A DNA stretch of 64,000 bases from Sepioteuthis lessoniana (lineage: Eukaryota > Mollusca > Cephalopoda > Myopsida > Loliginidae), in NCBI GenBank assembly GCA_963585895.1, contig CAUZXS010002423.1, positions 108,501-172,500 of the forward strand, in the 5' to 3' direction. Under the pieces are notes generated by a model. It searched no databases, was not told the DNA's origin, and was given only the letters and a program-made list of their open reading frames with translations. This document shows, piece by piece, positions 10,499 through 22,499 of this stretch. Position 1 is the stretch's first letter; each line of letters opens with the position of its first letter. Both the position numbers and the translations under genes were made by a program.

Positions 10499-11396
10499 CT
10501 GTTGGATTTTAGAATAAACTCTTTATTCCTGAATGAATGAATTTAAACATTGTTTTAATGATTAAACTTAACTAAATTGCTGAACATCTATGTATTTCTT
10601 CCATTGTTTAACAAGGTTACTAAAGCCTGTATGATAAAACACAAAGGTTTTGATGCAAAGAAATCTTTGAATACAGTTTCTATTTCTCTTTTATAATAGA
10701 ATGTTTTTTTAGCATAAAAAAATCATCCAGATGTTTGAAAAAAAATGGTAGTCAGTGGTTGAGAAATTAAAATATGGTGGATAGGGCAAAATTTCATATC
10801 CCAAATCAGTGAGCTTCTGCAGTGTCATCCTAGCATAACATGAACCAAGCATTGCTAAGAAGCAAAATTATGATCAAGTTTAAACAAAAAACAAGTAAAA
10901 GCATCACTTCTTTTTTTCCATGTTCATGATTAGGGGCATCTAACATTCAAAATCAAATTCTAAAAGAAATGATAGAAAATTAACACAAGACACTTTAATC
11001 ATTAGGAATGTGAGGTTTTTATACAACTACTATCAAAATATTATGTTAGAATAGAATTTAAACAGTTTACACTAAAATCAGAGAATATTTTCTGAACAAC
11101 CTAATGTACATATATGTACCAATGAATATAATAAAACTGAAGCTTTTATCTTTTCGTTGTTAGTGATATGACAAAATTGTGGGGGTGAGGTAGGAGACTA
11201 GATTCATCCTCAGCAACGTGTACTGGTATATCATATATTAAAACAGAATTCTAACCCATTGTTTTTAAGATAATTTGAAAAGTTGTAAATAAAAACTGCT
11301 ACATCTCCATATATATGTACAGGTTCTAAAACAAGGGGTTTATCATAAGCAGATCAAAATGGACACCATTCTTTAGAATAATTTCATTTTCAATCA

Positions 11397-11447
<51 letters not shown>

Positions 11448-11664
11448 AAAAAGCACAAGATAGTTTTGTAGATCATAGTAATATGTTTCACAAAAGCATT
11501 TAAAATGCTAAGACTTTTTGTGAAATAAGACCATCTAATATTCCAAACTGTCTTTTTGCTTTCAATAAACTGGATTTAATTGCAAACATTACTCAATTTA
11601 CATATATAAATATAAATATACATACACACACACAAGAAAAAATTATAAAATCAAATCCATATTG
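10499..11664. other. Unassigned AT-rich stretch with microsatellites
   Basis: No gene or repeat family recognised. Contains a (GT)n(AT)n run at 11397-11446 and a mixed TA/CA run at 11600-11636. Confidence 0.5.
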
Positions 11665-12046
11665 CATTGATTGATTGATTTTAATGTTGCGTCAACCCAT
11701 CTGGAGCTATTCTATGCCTTGAAGTTAGGCAATTGTGTACATTATAGAATTAGATTTTCTGAGTATTTTCTACAAAGTCTGTTTTTTTGCACATAGTTAT
11801 ATATTAAAAAAATTCCTTAACAGATCTATTTGACCCAAAGTGGGAACTCTAACAGGTATTACCCCTCTGGCTCATAGTGGACCTGGGAGTAATGGCAATG
11901 AAGAGATACTCTACACTCTCCAGATCTCCAAAACTGGAGCCTCGCCACCAGATGCAGTTTAATATCACCCCCCCAACACTTTTTTGGATGGAGGCTAACC
12001 CCCTGAGGGGATAAAGTGTATTCTTAGCCCTGCCAACAGGGCAGCC
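11665..12046 (-). repeat. SINE-D2, most complete copy
   Basis: Tail starting GCGTCAACCCATCTGG on the left, a short body with only a trace of the ~55-bp units, and a D-like head (GGCTCATAGTGGACCTGGG, CTCCAAAACTGGAGCC) ending CCAACAGGGCA. D2 is about half the length of D, mainly because the unit array is short. Confidence 0.65.
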
Positions 12047-12734
12047 AAATAAGCATTCTCATTAAAGAGCATTTCAATATCCAAGAACTAAAATACTCAG
12101 TAAATCTCAAAATTTAAAATGTCATTTATTTATTTATTTATTATTTATTTTAATAATTTATATTTTCCTTACATTTTAAATTCTTTGGTTTTTGGTTTAT
12201 TTTGTTTTATGCTTTTTTTTTATTATTAAGTGGGACAGAACATTTCCACATTTAAAAAAAAAACAACATGAATTTAAAGAAGGAGAAAAATATTACATAA
12301 ATGCATTTGTTTAGACATCCTGAAATTTGAAATACTTATCTTTATGACACATTTTTATAATTAACAGTTTTCTTCATCGTTTTTGTTTTGTTTTGTTTTT
12401 TTTTGTTGCTTTTTAACACAATGCTCACAGCTGTTAAAGTAAACAGTGTCAAATTGAAATTTAAAAAAACAACAACAAAGGAAATATAGAACTCTGTCTC
12501 CTGGAATATGAGACAGACAAAATTCTCTGGGATTTTGAGATAAAAATGGAATACCCAATTCCTACCAGAGGACCAGATCTAGTTTTAATTAAGAAAAAGA
12601 AAATAATTTCTTATCATATATTCTTCACTGTTCCAGCAAATCATAGAATAAAAGTAGAGAAAAACAAACAAAAAACAAACAAACAAAAACTTATAGACAC
12701 CAGGACCTTGCCAGAGAGATTAAAAATAAGTTAT
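12047..12734. other. Low-complexity AT-rich stretch
   Basis: (ATTT)n around 12120-12150, T-rich (TTTTG)n at 12375-12410 and A-rich (AAAC)n at 12660-12690. No genes. Confidence 0.5.
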
Positions 12735-12900
12735 GAAGCATGAAGGTGACTTTGGTACCAAATCATAATTGGAGTCCTTGGAACAATAAAAAAGAGAATG
12801 AGGGAACTGGTGATCTGAGGAAGAATTGAGACAGTTCATATTTCTGCTATGGCAAGAATACTGAAAAGAGTCCTGGAGACTTGAGGGTCAGTTGGACTTC
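12735..12900 (+). mobile_element. REL-endonuclease LINE, C-terminal remnant
   Basis: Translates, with disruptions, to a VTLVP-IIGVLGTIKK-like stretch followed by ARILKRVLET. This is the same order as the fragment at 15255-15725 (VIPIVIGTLRTITK, then VRRVLETC). These are the extreme C-terminal blocks of LINEs with a restriction-like endonuclease. Strongly decayed. Confidence 0.55.
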
Positions 12901-12940
12901 AGTGAAGACCTTCAGTTACAACTGGTGTGAAAATCTACAA

Positions 12941-13255
12941 CTAACAATAACAGTTCTATTTCAAACAATTCAATTTAGCAAACAAAAACTGTTCTATTTC
13001 AAGCAATTCAGTTCAGCATAAGTACACAGTTTAGTTCTATTTGACCCATAGATAGGACCCTATCAGGTGCTACCACTCCGGGCCAGAGTGGACCTGGGAG
13101 TGATGGCAATGAAGAGATACTCTGCATTCCCCAAAGCTCCAGCATTACTGGAACCTCACCATCAGATTGTTTAGTGTCATATCTAGAACACTTGTTGGGG
13201 GCAGTCTTACCCCTCTGCAGAGAAGCAGTCAGTGTATTCTACAGCCTCAGTAAAC
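12941..13255 (-). repeat. SINE-D, tail-less
   Basis: Head (13030-13251) and two body units; the hairpin tail is missing on the left. It follows the REL LINE remnant closely. Confidence 0.75.
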
Positions 13256-13621
13256 TTTTTTTATAATTCACCAAATGTCCACCCATCCATATAACAAGGG
13301 CTTAGCTAGATTTCAGCCAAATTTTCAGGAACTCTTTGGATCATAATATAAGAATGTAATACTTACATTGACCATCCAAATAAGAATAAATTTTGGTCAT
13401 TATCTTAATTCTTTTTTTTTTTACTACACGTACTGTAAATTGCAACGTACAAGTCGATAATCAAACACCCTCCCCAAAAAAATCTCTACAAAACAAGGGG
13501 TCAACTCATAGAACAGGACTAAAATCCAAACTTTTACAAGAGGGGTCAACCAGTAGAACAGTCTTCCTAACACGAGATAAACACCACTTAGACTGCCACA
13601 AACATTTCCAACTTAAGCTCA

Positions 13622-14162
13622 TTTGGTTTGGTTTGGTTTTATGACATATCAACCATCGTTGGTTATTTAATGCCAATTCTTGTTTTAGATACATATCAAA
13701 TTTATGATTTGTAAACACATTTTGTAGATACACGCAGTTAAATGATCAAACAGTTCTGTTTCTAACAATTCAATTTAGCATAAGTTAACGAATTCAAATG
13801 GTTCCAAGTATTGCTATGTATAACTAACAATTCAATTAAACATCAGTCATTCATTTACACACATTTAAATGATCAAACAGTTCTATTTCTAACAATTCTA
13901 TTAAGCATAAGTCATTTGTTTGCATTTAGTTTCAATGTCAAACAGTTCTATTTAACCCATAGATAGGACCCTTTCAGATGCTACCACTCTGGGTCAGAGT
14001 GGACTGAAAAGCAATGGCAATGAAGAGCTTCCCCAAAGCTCCAGCATTACTGGAGCCTCGCTGTCAGATTGTTTAATATCACATCCAGGACGCTCGTTAG
14101 TGGGGATCTTAGTCCTCCGCAGAGATGCAGTCAGTGTATTCTACAACTCCAGTCAATTAGGC
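13622..14162 (-). repeat. SINE-D
   Basis: (TTTGG)n and hairpin tail on the left, where the stem reads TCAACCATCGTTGGTTA, changed from the usual sequence but still self-complementary; body units and a complete head to 14162. Confidence 0.8.
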
Positions 14163-14223
14163 TCTTAAACTTGCGTTTGCTGTGTATATTTAACAAATTA
14201 ATGCAGGGTAATATAAAATTACA

Positions 14224-14492
14224 TTGGCCTGATTAGTAGAGTGTTTGCCAATGGTCAGGGAGACTTGGGTTCAATCCCAGGTCAAGTTATACCAAAGACT
14301 CAAAAAATGGTACTTGATGCAGCCTTGCTTAACACTCAGCATTATAAGGTATGAATGAAGGATAAAGTGGAGCAATCCAGGGAATGGAGTAGTGCCCTCC
14401 CCGACACCTCGGTGTAATAGCTATTGAAAAGGGGGTCTTCGGGTCACCCTCGACTAAGGTTGCCAACTTTACTTACTTTACTTTTTTAATAT
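14224..14492 (+). repeat. SINE-A, full length
   Basis: A-box region GATTAGTAGAGTGTTTGCC, B-box GGTTCAATCCCAGGTCA, tail TTTACTTACTTTACTTTTTT. An ordinary tRNA-derived SINE. Confidence 0.9.
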
Positions 14493-14754
14493 AGAATTAT
14501 AGAACTGTTATAGAAATTCCAAAATTATTAAGGCTATATCATATGGCATTCCAAACAGCTGATGCACTGACTGTAAACACTGACCAGAACGACACAGCAC
14601 CCAGGCAGCCAGTTAGACAATTACAGTATGTTGCTTATCTGTGCAATTTCATGATTATTGATTCCTATAAGTTCTAATGTGAAATGGGTTTGCATGTTTC
14701 ATATATTCTACCAGTAGCCTACTGTATATTTGGGGACCCATTGCTTTTATATAT

Positions 14755-14898
14755 GTTTGCCTTGCATTTACCTTATCAGCCGTGAATATTCCTTTAGTCA
14801 ATGTGGACCACCAGCTTCTAAATCTTTATTCACAAAGCCAAGCCATGATGATGATCTTACAATAATTCAAATAATGAGGCTCCTCAATTTTTGCTCAG

Positions 14899-14905
<7 letters not shown>
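14755..14905 (+). repeat. Unknown direct repeat L, copy 1
   Basis: About 150 bp matching 15835-16025: TTATCAGCC, TGAATATTCCT, AGTCAATGTGGACC, AATCTTTATTCA, GAAGCCAA-like and CTCCTCAATTTTTG-CG segments appear in the same order. No coding potential. Family unknown. Confidence 0.55.

Positions 14906-14938
<33 letters not shown>
14900..14938. repeat. (TA)n microsatellite
   Basis: About 19 TA units immediately after repeat L copy 1. Confidence 0.95.
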
Positions 14939-14940
<2 letters not shown>

Positions 14941-15254
14941 CACATTGTATTTTATATATAAGTGTATTATAATGGGTTTTTAATTGATAACACTGGTTTA
15001 CAAAGAAATTGAGGCAAGCACAAAAATACCCATTTTTACCTAATCTGAGGGTGCTGAATTCAAATTTGAAATCCGTTTTTACTCATCACCCCTAGTTTTT
15101 TAGATATGCATTTTGTGCATATACGGTACATAAAGGCGTATATGAATTCAGGGTTAATTCTAATATTGTGAGACTTATGGCTTATTTTTTAGTTATTATG
15201 TACTAAATGTAAGTGAAAGCATTACATTTTATATATATATAGTTATATATCAAG

Positions 15255-15725
15255 ACGGATTTTGACAGTTAAGGCAGCAGGTCTCAATCCACACTCTGGC
15301 AGTCATTGGAAGAGGTTGTCTCGCAGGCAGCACAGGAGGTTGGTGTCCCTCAACTATCATGTTACACATCTTTTGTGGACTTTGCTATCCTGGCTGACCA
15401 CAGAGTAAAATTGAAAGAAAGCGAAAAGAAAGATAAATATCTGATCCTAGCTCGAGAATTGAAAAAATATGGAACATGAAAGTGATGGTGATACCAATTG
15501 TAATTGGCACTCTTCGTACTATCACCAAAGGATTGATACAGGGACTGGAGAATTTGGAAATAAGAGGACGAGTGGAGACCATCCAAACTACAGCTTTATT
15601 AAGATTAGCTAAAATAGTGAGAAGAGTCTTGGAGACTTGCTGTCATTCAAATTCCAGTAAGAAACCATTGGCTAGCGCCTGTATAAAAAAACTCTCAAAA
15701 GAGTTATTATAATAATAATAATAAT
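15255..15725 (+). mobile_element. REL-endonuclease LINE (R4/Dong-like?), 3' end
   Basis: Translation of 15362-15475 gives FVDFAILADHRVKLKE and EKKDKYLILARELKK, and a shifted frame from 15476 continues with MKVMVIPIVIGTLRTITKGL, VETIQTTALLRLAKI and VRRVLET. The D-A-x-x-x-D-H-R and EK--KY--LAREL blocks are typical of the restriction-like endonuclease at the C-terminus of R2/R4/NeSL-type LINEs. A (TAA)n run at 15710-15725 would suit an R4/Dong-type tail. One frame break separates the two blocks, so this copy is dead. RT domain absent. Confidence 0.6.
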
Positions 15726-15834
15726 TTATATAAATAGATTATTAATTTTTTTTATTAATAATTATTAATATTAATATATTTGTTATATAATTGTTATCTC
15801 ATTATACCATCAAAACCTGACTAGAACTGCTGCA

Positions 15835-16025
15835 ACCGTGCTTGTCTTGCATTGGCCTTTATCAGCCTCAAATATTCCTGCAGTCAAAGTGGACCATCCA
15901 CATCTTAATCTTTATTCATGAAGCCAAATCATGATAAAGATCTTGTAATTCAAATAATGTCCATCTATCCATCCACACCACTAAAGCTCCTCAATTTTTG
16001 GTCGGATTATTTGTAAATATAAAAG
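15835..16025 (+). repeat. Unknown direct repeat L, copy 2
   Basis: Longer copy of repeat L, including an insertion of ATCCATCC-type sequence near 15970 that copy 1 lacks. The two copies bracket the REL LINE remnant at roughly 0.4 and 0.1 kb. Confidence 0.55.
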
Positions 16026-16377
16026 CATTTTTCTTTTTTTTTTATATATAAGTAGATTATTAAAGAAATTCAAACATATCAAATAAATTTCTCATGCCTG
16101 ATATCAAGGATATAGAATGAAAAAAAAAAAGAGAAAAAAAAAACTACTGATATTGTCAGTGGTAAATACAACATTGCTAATCAGTATTTAAACTCATTCT
16201 GGCTAAATCTTATGTCTCTCCTTAACATTTCATAATAAGAATTTATCAATTCTTTATTATTCAGATGATCTCGATTCTTTCAGTTTTATATGAGAAATAA
16301 TAAAACAAGATTAAAATTTTTTGTAATACAAGGGAGAGAACTATTTTTCTATGAACTAATGCCAAATATGAGCACCA
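16026..16377. other. Unassigned AT-rich stretch
   Basis: Poly(T) and poly(A) runs at 16030-16043 and 16121-16142. Nothing else recognised. Confidence 0.4.
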
Positions 16378-16503
16378 AGCAGTGGTGAAATGGTCAGTGC
16401 TCATCATGAGGATTATTAGATTTTAGTAGAGAGAACAATCCTCACTGAGTGCTCCATACTTGTAGCCTTGTGCATAAACTAAGAAAAGTTTAGTAAATAA
16501 CTA
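16378..16503 (+). repeat. SINE-H, diverged copy
   Basis: A-box region GCAGTGGTGAAATGGTCAG, B-box-like position near CAATCCTCACTGAGTGCTCC, and the tail CTAAGAAAAGTTTAGTAAAT shared with SINE-G. Same length (~125 bp) and order as the TSD-flanked copy at 63746-63867. Confidence 0.55.
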
Positions 16504-18652
16504 TCACTACCTACCCTTGTGATCTGAAGCAGAAAATAAATCAAAGTGTAGTTGTAGGAGGAGAAGCACCCCTCCATTGCACCAAAAAAGGAAATGTCAG
16601 TTACTGTGTGAGGGTTGTGACAATAAAGTCAACCCTGTGTTATACTTTCCCTTCAATACAGAGGGTGGATAAATACAATCTCATGTTGAAAGTATATAAA
16701 AATTTAATATTAAAAGTAGTAATCAACCATCACTACGCTACAAAAGCAATATTTATTACATATTAGATATATTTAATCTTGCATTTCATGTTTCTTGTTA
16801 TGCTAATTTCCAATAGGTATATGAATAACTATTTGTTATAACTGACTGGTCATAATAATTTTAGGTATTATCTACCTAGTTGACAACGGAAATTTTGACA
16901 TTAGAAAAAAATCATTAGAAAAATATTGGCACTTGCAAAAGAACCAACAACCAAAAGAATTTTTAAAGTATTTTTTTTTTTTAGATAAATAAAAACAAAA
17001 AATAAATACATAAATAATGAAAACTCAACATAAACATATAAATTAAATGTACAAATTATACTAAAAATTTTAAATAAAATTAAATTTAAATAATCAATAA
17101 AAGTATATAATGCATTATGCAAAATTAAATATTTGATAACAAACAAAATAAAACAAAATAAAATTGAAGTACAGTGAGATTAAAAAAAAATGTTAATGCT
17201 CTTATAAGAGTACCTTTATCATAAAATTTTCAACAGTCTCCACATGCTCATCATCCCTGTCAACACATTTTTGAATCCCCCATAGGTAATCTAAAAAAAA
17301 TGTTAATATTTCTATGGGAACATCTTAATTAGAAAAGTAGAACTGATATTCCATTGACCACCTGCAGAAGTTTCCAATAATTTGTTCACAGAGATGTTGA
17401 ACAAGTGGAGTGTTTAAAATCATAAAGGAACACACAGAGAAATGTTAACATTTTTTAAAACACCCAGTGGCATTTCAAGCAAGAAAAAGTAGAAAAAATG
17501 ATTAAGAAAAAAAATGTTGTTTAATATTGAATTAAAAAAAAAAAAGGTTAATATGACCAAGGCTCAAATAGCTTGCATAATTTTTAACATCTGGTATTAA
17601 ATTGTTTGAGAAAAGAAAAAAAAAAGGAGGAAAGATTTAGAAGACAGTAGCATGCTTTTTATTTATTTATTTTTTTTTTTGTTTTTGAGAAATAAACAGT
17701 TTTAGAAAATCATCTAAAAAAAAAAAAAAAAAAAAAAAGACACCAAAAAAGAGAAAACGAGAATGATAAAGAAATAAAGTGAGGAAGGAAGAGTTAGAAT
17801 CACAAGCAGGCAAAAGAACAATAAAAAAGAAAAAAACAAGTGAGGAAGAAAAAGAGAATCCAAAAAATTTTTAAGAACATCCAAAAGTAAGAATTTTAGA
17901 GAGAAAAATAAGAGTTAAGGGAGGCAACTCAGTCATACTTATTAGTCCTTGTTTTTCATTTCTATACATAGAAATGGGCTTTTTGTGGTAGCACAATTTA
18001 GTTTGAGCAGTCAGGAAGGTATAGAAAAATACTTAGACGAGCAAGAAGAATTCAGGAGATATCTCATGCATGAAAAAATGTTAAAAAGATTAAATAATCA
18101 GTATTTAAATTGTTTTAGTAGATACACATCAATCACCATGCAACCAAGCCAAAATTTTCAGGTGACATTTGGTTAGAAGTTAGAAATATTAGGACCAAAA
18201 TACAAATTCAGACCTTAAATTCCTTTGGGGTCAATCTAAAAATAAAACAAAAAAGGCCAAGAGATATAAGTCAACATTGGATAAGCAAAAATGTATTTTT
18301 CTGTGATGCAAAGTGCTATAAATTCAACTAAAACTTTTTGTATTTTAAATTACATTTTTGTTGTATATTTCATTTAACAATAGGCAATAATCATCATTTT
18401 GAACTTTTAGATGAAACCTTGTCAATCATTCATTTTTTTGCTCATATTATTACTTTCATCTTTAATTTTGATTGTTTTACTTACATTAATATTTACAGTA
18501 GAACTATTTCAGTTGTTTTATCTAAGTTGATATTTATAGTAGAAATATCTCAATTTTTTTCTATTATTGACTTGTACCTCTTTATATTAATTTAAACTGC
18601 TTTATTTACAATAGTAGTAGTATTAGGACTAATATTATCTTCTATATATATG

Positions 18653-18683
<31 letters not shown>

Positions 18684-18984
18684 CACCCACACACAAGAAA
18701 AGCTTTCTCTGTTCATCTTTTTTTAGTAAATCATAGGAAATCATTCTTTATTTTGATTTTTTTTATTAGATTAAGTTTGGACAAACATTATAAATCATCG
18801 ACTCATTTCTTTTACCTTAGTTTCAATTAGTTTATTCTCATGAAAGTTGTAATTTTATCTTGAATAATATATTTAACAGCTTTCTCTATTTCAAATTGCA
18901 TTCTTTAAAAACAAATTTCATCAAACTTTAGAGAATAATCATTTTTCATTTTAAGTTATTTACCCAAATGCTCCTTCACGATAA
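16504..18984. other. Long AT-rich stretch without features
   Basis: About 2.5 kb with no gene, RNA or repeat family that I can support. Includes poly(A) near 17715-17738, a T-rich run near 17670-17680 and a (TA)n run at 18640-18675. Open frames are short and low-complexity (I/F/Y/K-rich). Confidence 0.5.
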
Positions 18985-19208
18985 AAAATTTTTTTGAATA
19001 GAGTACAGCTGGTTTGAATTCCAAATTTCCTTCTCCTAAAGTGATTGCTCAAAGAATCCAGTCTGCATTACTGTTAACTCGTGGCTGGAAGGAGAACAAA
19101 TGGAGTCATACCTTTTCAAAGGGCATTAACACAAAGTGAAATGCAAACCGCCTTGTCCAGGATTTGAACTAAGGTTGCCAATTCCATTTCCTATGATGAT
19201 AACCACAC
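18985..19208 (-). repeat. SINE-B, diverged
   Basis: GTACAGCTGGTTTGAATTCC, GAACAAATGGAGTCATACC and GTCCAGGATTTGAACT (B-box complement) in SINE-B order on the minus strand. Confidence 0.75.
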
Positions 19209-19221
19209 TTATTTTTTGTAT

Positions 19222-19798
19222 TTATTCAATCTCTCCTCTACAGTCAGGATTCAATTTTTAAGTGGAGTACAGCTGGTTTGAATTCAGAGTTTTCTTTCTC
19301 CTAGACCATTTGCTATGCGAAGGCTAGAGTCCAGTCTGTCCACCTATTTACTCATAGCATGAAATGAAATGCAAAATGTCTCTTCTAAGATTTAAATTTG
19401 GGTCAAGAAGTTAATTTCTAAATGTGATGGTATTTGTCCTCCGTCCCACCAACCGGACGAGTATGACACAAGGCCTTTTTTAGGGTGGGGCCAGTCGCAG
19501 GGCCGTAGCCCACATGCGCCCGGCATTTCCCAAAATGCCTCGGACCCCGCCGGCATTCCCCTTAAAAGGGGCGCCTCAGGCGCCGGGCGATAAACCCAAC
19601 CCCTCCAAAGAGGGTTAAAGCCTGGGGGACGGCCCCCTGAGGCCAGAGGTATATCCAGTGACAAGACACATCCGATCTGATCCGCCCATCGCATTACGGC
19701 CGGCCGAATGTGTCTCATCAACTGGATTCAAGGCCTTTTGAAAGGCTGAGAAGCGATTAATTTCTAAATGTGATAACCATTGAAGCACATCTGCCCAT
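19222..19798 (-). repeat. SINE-B split by SINE-F
   Basis: SINE-B runs 19222-19428, is interrupted by SINE-F, and its head end resumes at 19757-19798 (GATAACCATTGAAGCACATC). The direct repeat of the target at both sides proves the order of events. Confidence 0.8.
19429..19756 (-). repeat. SINE-F, GC-rich, U2-like 5' end, 18-bp TSD
   Basis: A 328-bp insert bounded by the perfect repeat TTAATTTCTAAATGTGAT at 19411-19428 and 19757-19774. On the minus strand its first bases, counting the last A of the TSD, read ATCGCTTCTCAGCCTTT, which equals U2 snRNA nucleotides 1-17 except for one G-to-A change. The body is far richer in GC than its surroundings and full of short palindromes (GGCGCCTGAGGCGCC; CCTCAGGGGGCC). 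The 3' end (left) is GACGGAGGACAAATACC. No open frame of interest; the 109-codon frame overlapping it is chance. Either a snRNA-headed SINE (SINEU-like) or a U2-template-switch chimera. Confidence 0.7.
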
Positions 19799-19959
19799 TT
19801 GTGTTATGTCAAAATTTGTTCTTGTTTCATGCTTTCTGAAATTTGAATATTTTTTTCTAAAAAAATCCTGTAGAAGTTCCCAAAGAAAACAGTTGTAGCA
19901 GACAGCAGTGTTGTCACAGCAGCCACTCTATGAATTGATTAGTGATAAAACTATTATAT

Positions 19960-20880
19960 ACAAGCCAAGTTTGAAAAGTGATGGAACTGGTATCACAAAT
20001 AATGTATTTCAATTCACAACAACTATCAACATGGTTTCTCTGCAAAGTAGTCCCACTCAAACCTGATTAAATTTTCCATTCTTGTCTGTCATACCTCTGT
20101 GCACTGCTGGAAGGATTCTTCTGGGATGTCCTTCAGTCCATCATTACAGAAAAGAAAAAGGTCACACAAAACAAGATCAGGTGATTATGAAGGTTGTTTC
20201 AGTATGGCAATGTTCCTTTCAACCAGAAACTGCTAGATTCTCAGCACACCCAGTCCCATCACTTTTCAGACATGCCTAAATTTTCAGTGATAATCTTTCA
20301 GTGTCTTTTTATATGTCCAGCTGACTTGTGATCATTCGAACAGTCAACCATCAATCATTACCAACTGCCTTACCCACTCGATTATGACCTGTTTATTACA
20401 GGCCTCCCACTTCTGGAGCCAGCTTTCACATCTTCGCACACCTCTTTAAACTTATTGTGCCACTCAAAAATGAGTGCACAATAAGGCATTATCTCCATAC
20501 ACTTGCTGAAGCATTTCAAGTGCTTGCGATGGAGTTTTCCTTAACTAGACAAAAAATTTCAGGTGCATTTGTTCCTCGGTACTGATAGGTGAATGGCCTG
20601 AAAAAAACAAGGTGTAAGCAAAAGCATGTGAAAAAAAAAGCAATGTTTGTAAAAATCTAAGATAACAGCTGAACTGTAATCATGTTAGATGATCACACAC
20701 TCCGCTTCTCTGTGTTTCACTCATAGCTCACACAGCACATCCAGTCCAGTTACTTTTCAGATAGACCTCATTTATGGATCTCTTTTTTTTTTATACACAC
20801 AATTTTCCTTCCTTCAGGTTTTTTTTAATATTTTAATGTTTTCCCCCCATATACAAAACTTGAAAAGTGTAGTAACAGAA
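19960..20880 (-). pseudogene. Mariner-like DNA transposon remnant
   Basis: On the minus strand, broken frames give blocks resembling a mariner transposase N-terminus (ALLxxxFEWHNKFKEVCEDV, then SGRPVIN, then IITENLGMSEK) and, at 20050-20230, a C-terminal region (LCDLFLF, WDYFAEKP). The middle catalytic part is missing, so this is an internally deleted copy with several stops and frameshifts. A 20-bp motif like TTGAAAAGTGATGGAACTGG occurs at 19971-19990 (+), inverted at 20251-20270 and 20741-20760, and in + again, weaker, at 20859-20878. These are candidate terminal inverted repeats, suggesting two deletion derivatives lie together. Confidence 0.5.
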
Positions 20881-21660
20881 CAATCTTAGATATTCCTGAT
20901 CAAGCCTTAACATTGAATGATCAAGGATCCTAGATTTGAATAATATGTGAATTTTTTTTTAATATGGTATGTTGGTAATAAAGTTATGTAAGTGAGAAAG
21001 GCAAATAAAAAACTCTTAAAGATATGGAAAGAAAATTCAAATTAGAATTAAAGAAATCATTGGAAAACCTTGTAGTTCAAAAACAAAAAGGTCTTGCCCT
21101 TTTAATGAGAATATTTGTAAACAATGACTTTTTTTTAGAAAAGCCAATTTAAAAAGAGACAAAGCAGCTGTTTTAAAAACACATACAGGCACCTTACATG
21201 ATGCAGACTATGGTTAGTGAATTCAATTCTCCCCAAGTGCCACATATTACTGGCCTAGTGCTAAATTAAGTTGAATAAATGAATACTTTAAATATATATA
21301 TATATATATATATATCTCAGAGAAAATGGAAATGAATACAACCATATGAAAATACAAAAATATGAAAAAGTATTCATAGGATGAGTTTATTTATAATTGA
21401 ATATTATGCCAATACTAAACATTTTGTTTTTTTTTATATAAAACCAACACAAGGGCAGTATTAATATATGATGTTGTATCTTCTGAATTATATTCAAATT
21501 TTTAATATATTTAAGAAGATATATTATAGTTTATGTAGGACTACTAAAACCAGTAGCAAGGAATGATCAAGGAAAGATAAATCATAGCCCACATCCAGTG
21601 GTGGTGGGTTTCACTATCCCCAAAATTTAGATTGATAGTTGTCTCTCTCTCTCTCTCCTA
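20881..21660. other. Unassigned AT-rich stretch
   Basis: (TA)n at 21291-21314 and (TC)n at 21644-21657. No gene. Confidence 0.5.
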
Positions 21661-21686
21661 GTAACTAACTGCTACCTTTTAAAAAT

Positions 21687-22340
21687 TGCCCAGTCAGCTG
21701 GGGCTGTAGAATACACTGACTGCACCTTTGCAGAGGAGTAAGACCTCCCCAACAAGTGTCCTGGATATGACACTAAACAATCTGATGGTGAGGTTCCAGT
21801 GATACTGGGGCTTTGGGGAATGTGGAGCAGACCTTTATTGACATTGCTCCCAGGTCGAATCTGGCCTGGAATGGTAGCACCTGATAGGGCCCTATCTATG
21901 GGTTAAATAGAACTAAACTGCATACTTATGCTAAACTGAATTGTTTGCATTAGAACTGTTTGACTAAACTGAATTGTTTGAAATAGATATGTTTTTGACA
22001 AACTGTGTATATACATTTATACTATGTACTTTTGCTAAACTGAATTGTTTGAAATGGAACTATTTTTGACATTGAAATTCTACTTACGCTAAACTGAATT
22101 GTTTAATATAGAACTGTTTTGACATTTAACTGTGTGTAAACAAAATCTATACTTATACTAAACTTAATTAGCTAAATTAGAACTGTTTGACTAAACTGAA
22201 TAGCTTGAAATAGAAATGTTTTTGACAATTAAACTGTCAACTCATGCTAAACTGAATTGTTTGAAATAGAACTGATTATTTGTTTAAAAATAGATTTGGC
22301 ATTAAATAACCTACAAAGGTTGATATGCCATAAAACCCAA
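21687..22340 (+). repeat. SINE-D with long TSD
   Basis: Complete head, about seven body units, hairpin tail to 22340. Direct repeats starting TAACTAACTGCT at 21662-21685 and 22342-22364 are about 23 bp with one 1-bp indel and one substitution. Confidence 0.85.
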
Positions 22341-22499
22341 ATAACTAACTGCTCCTTTTAGAAAATCTCCATGTCTTATGTGTGAATATCTCTTACATAC
22401 AAGAGTTCTCATGATTGACTTATTGCTGTTGGCCACACAGCTGGACACAAGATTCATGGAAGGTAGTAGGTGGCCACTACAGAACAGTTCCTTTTTACA

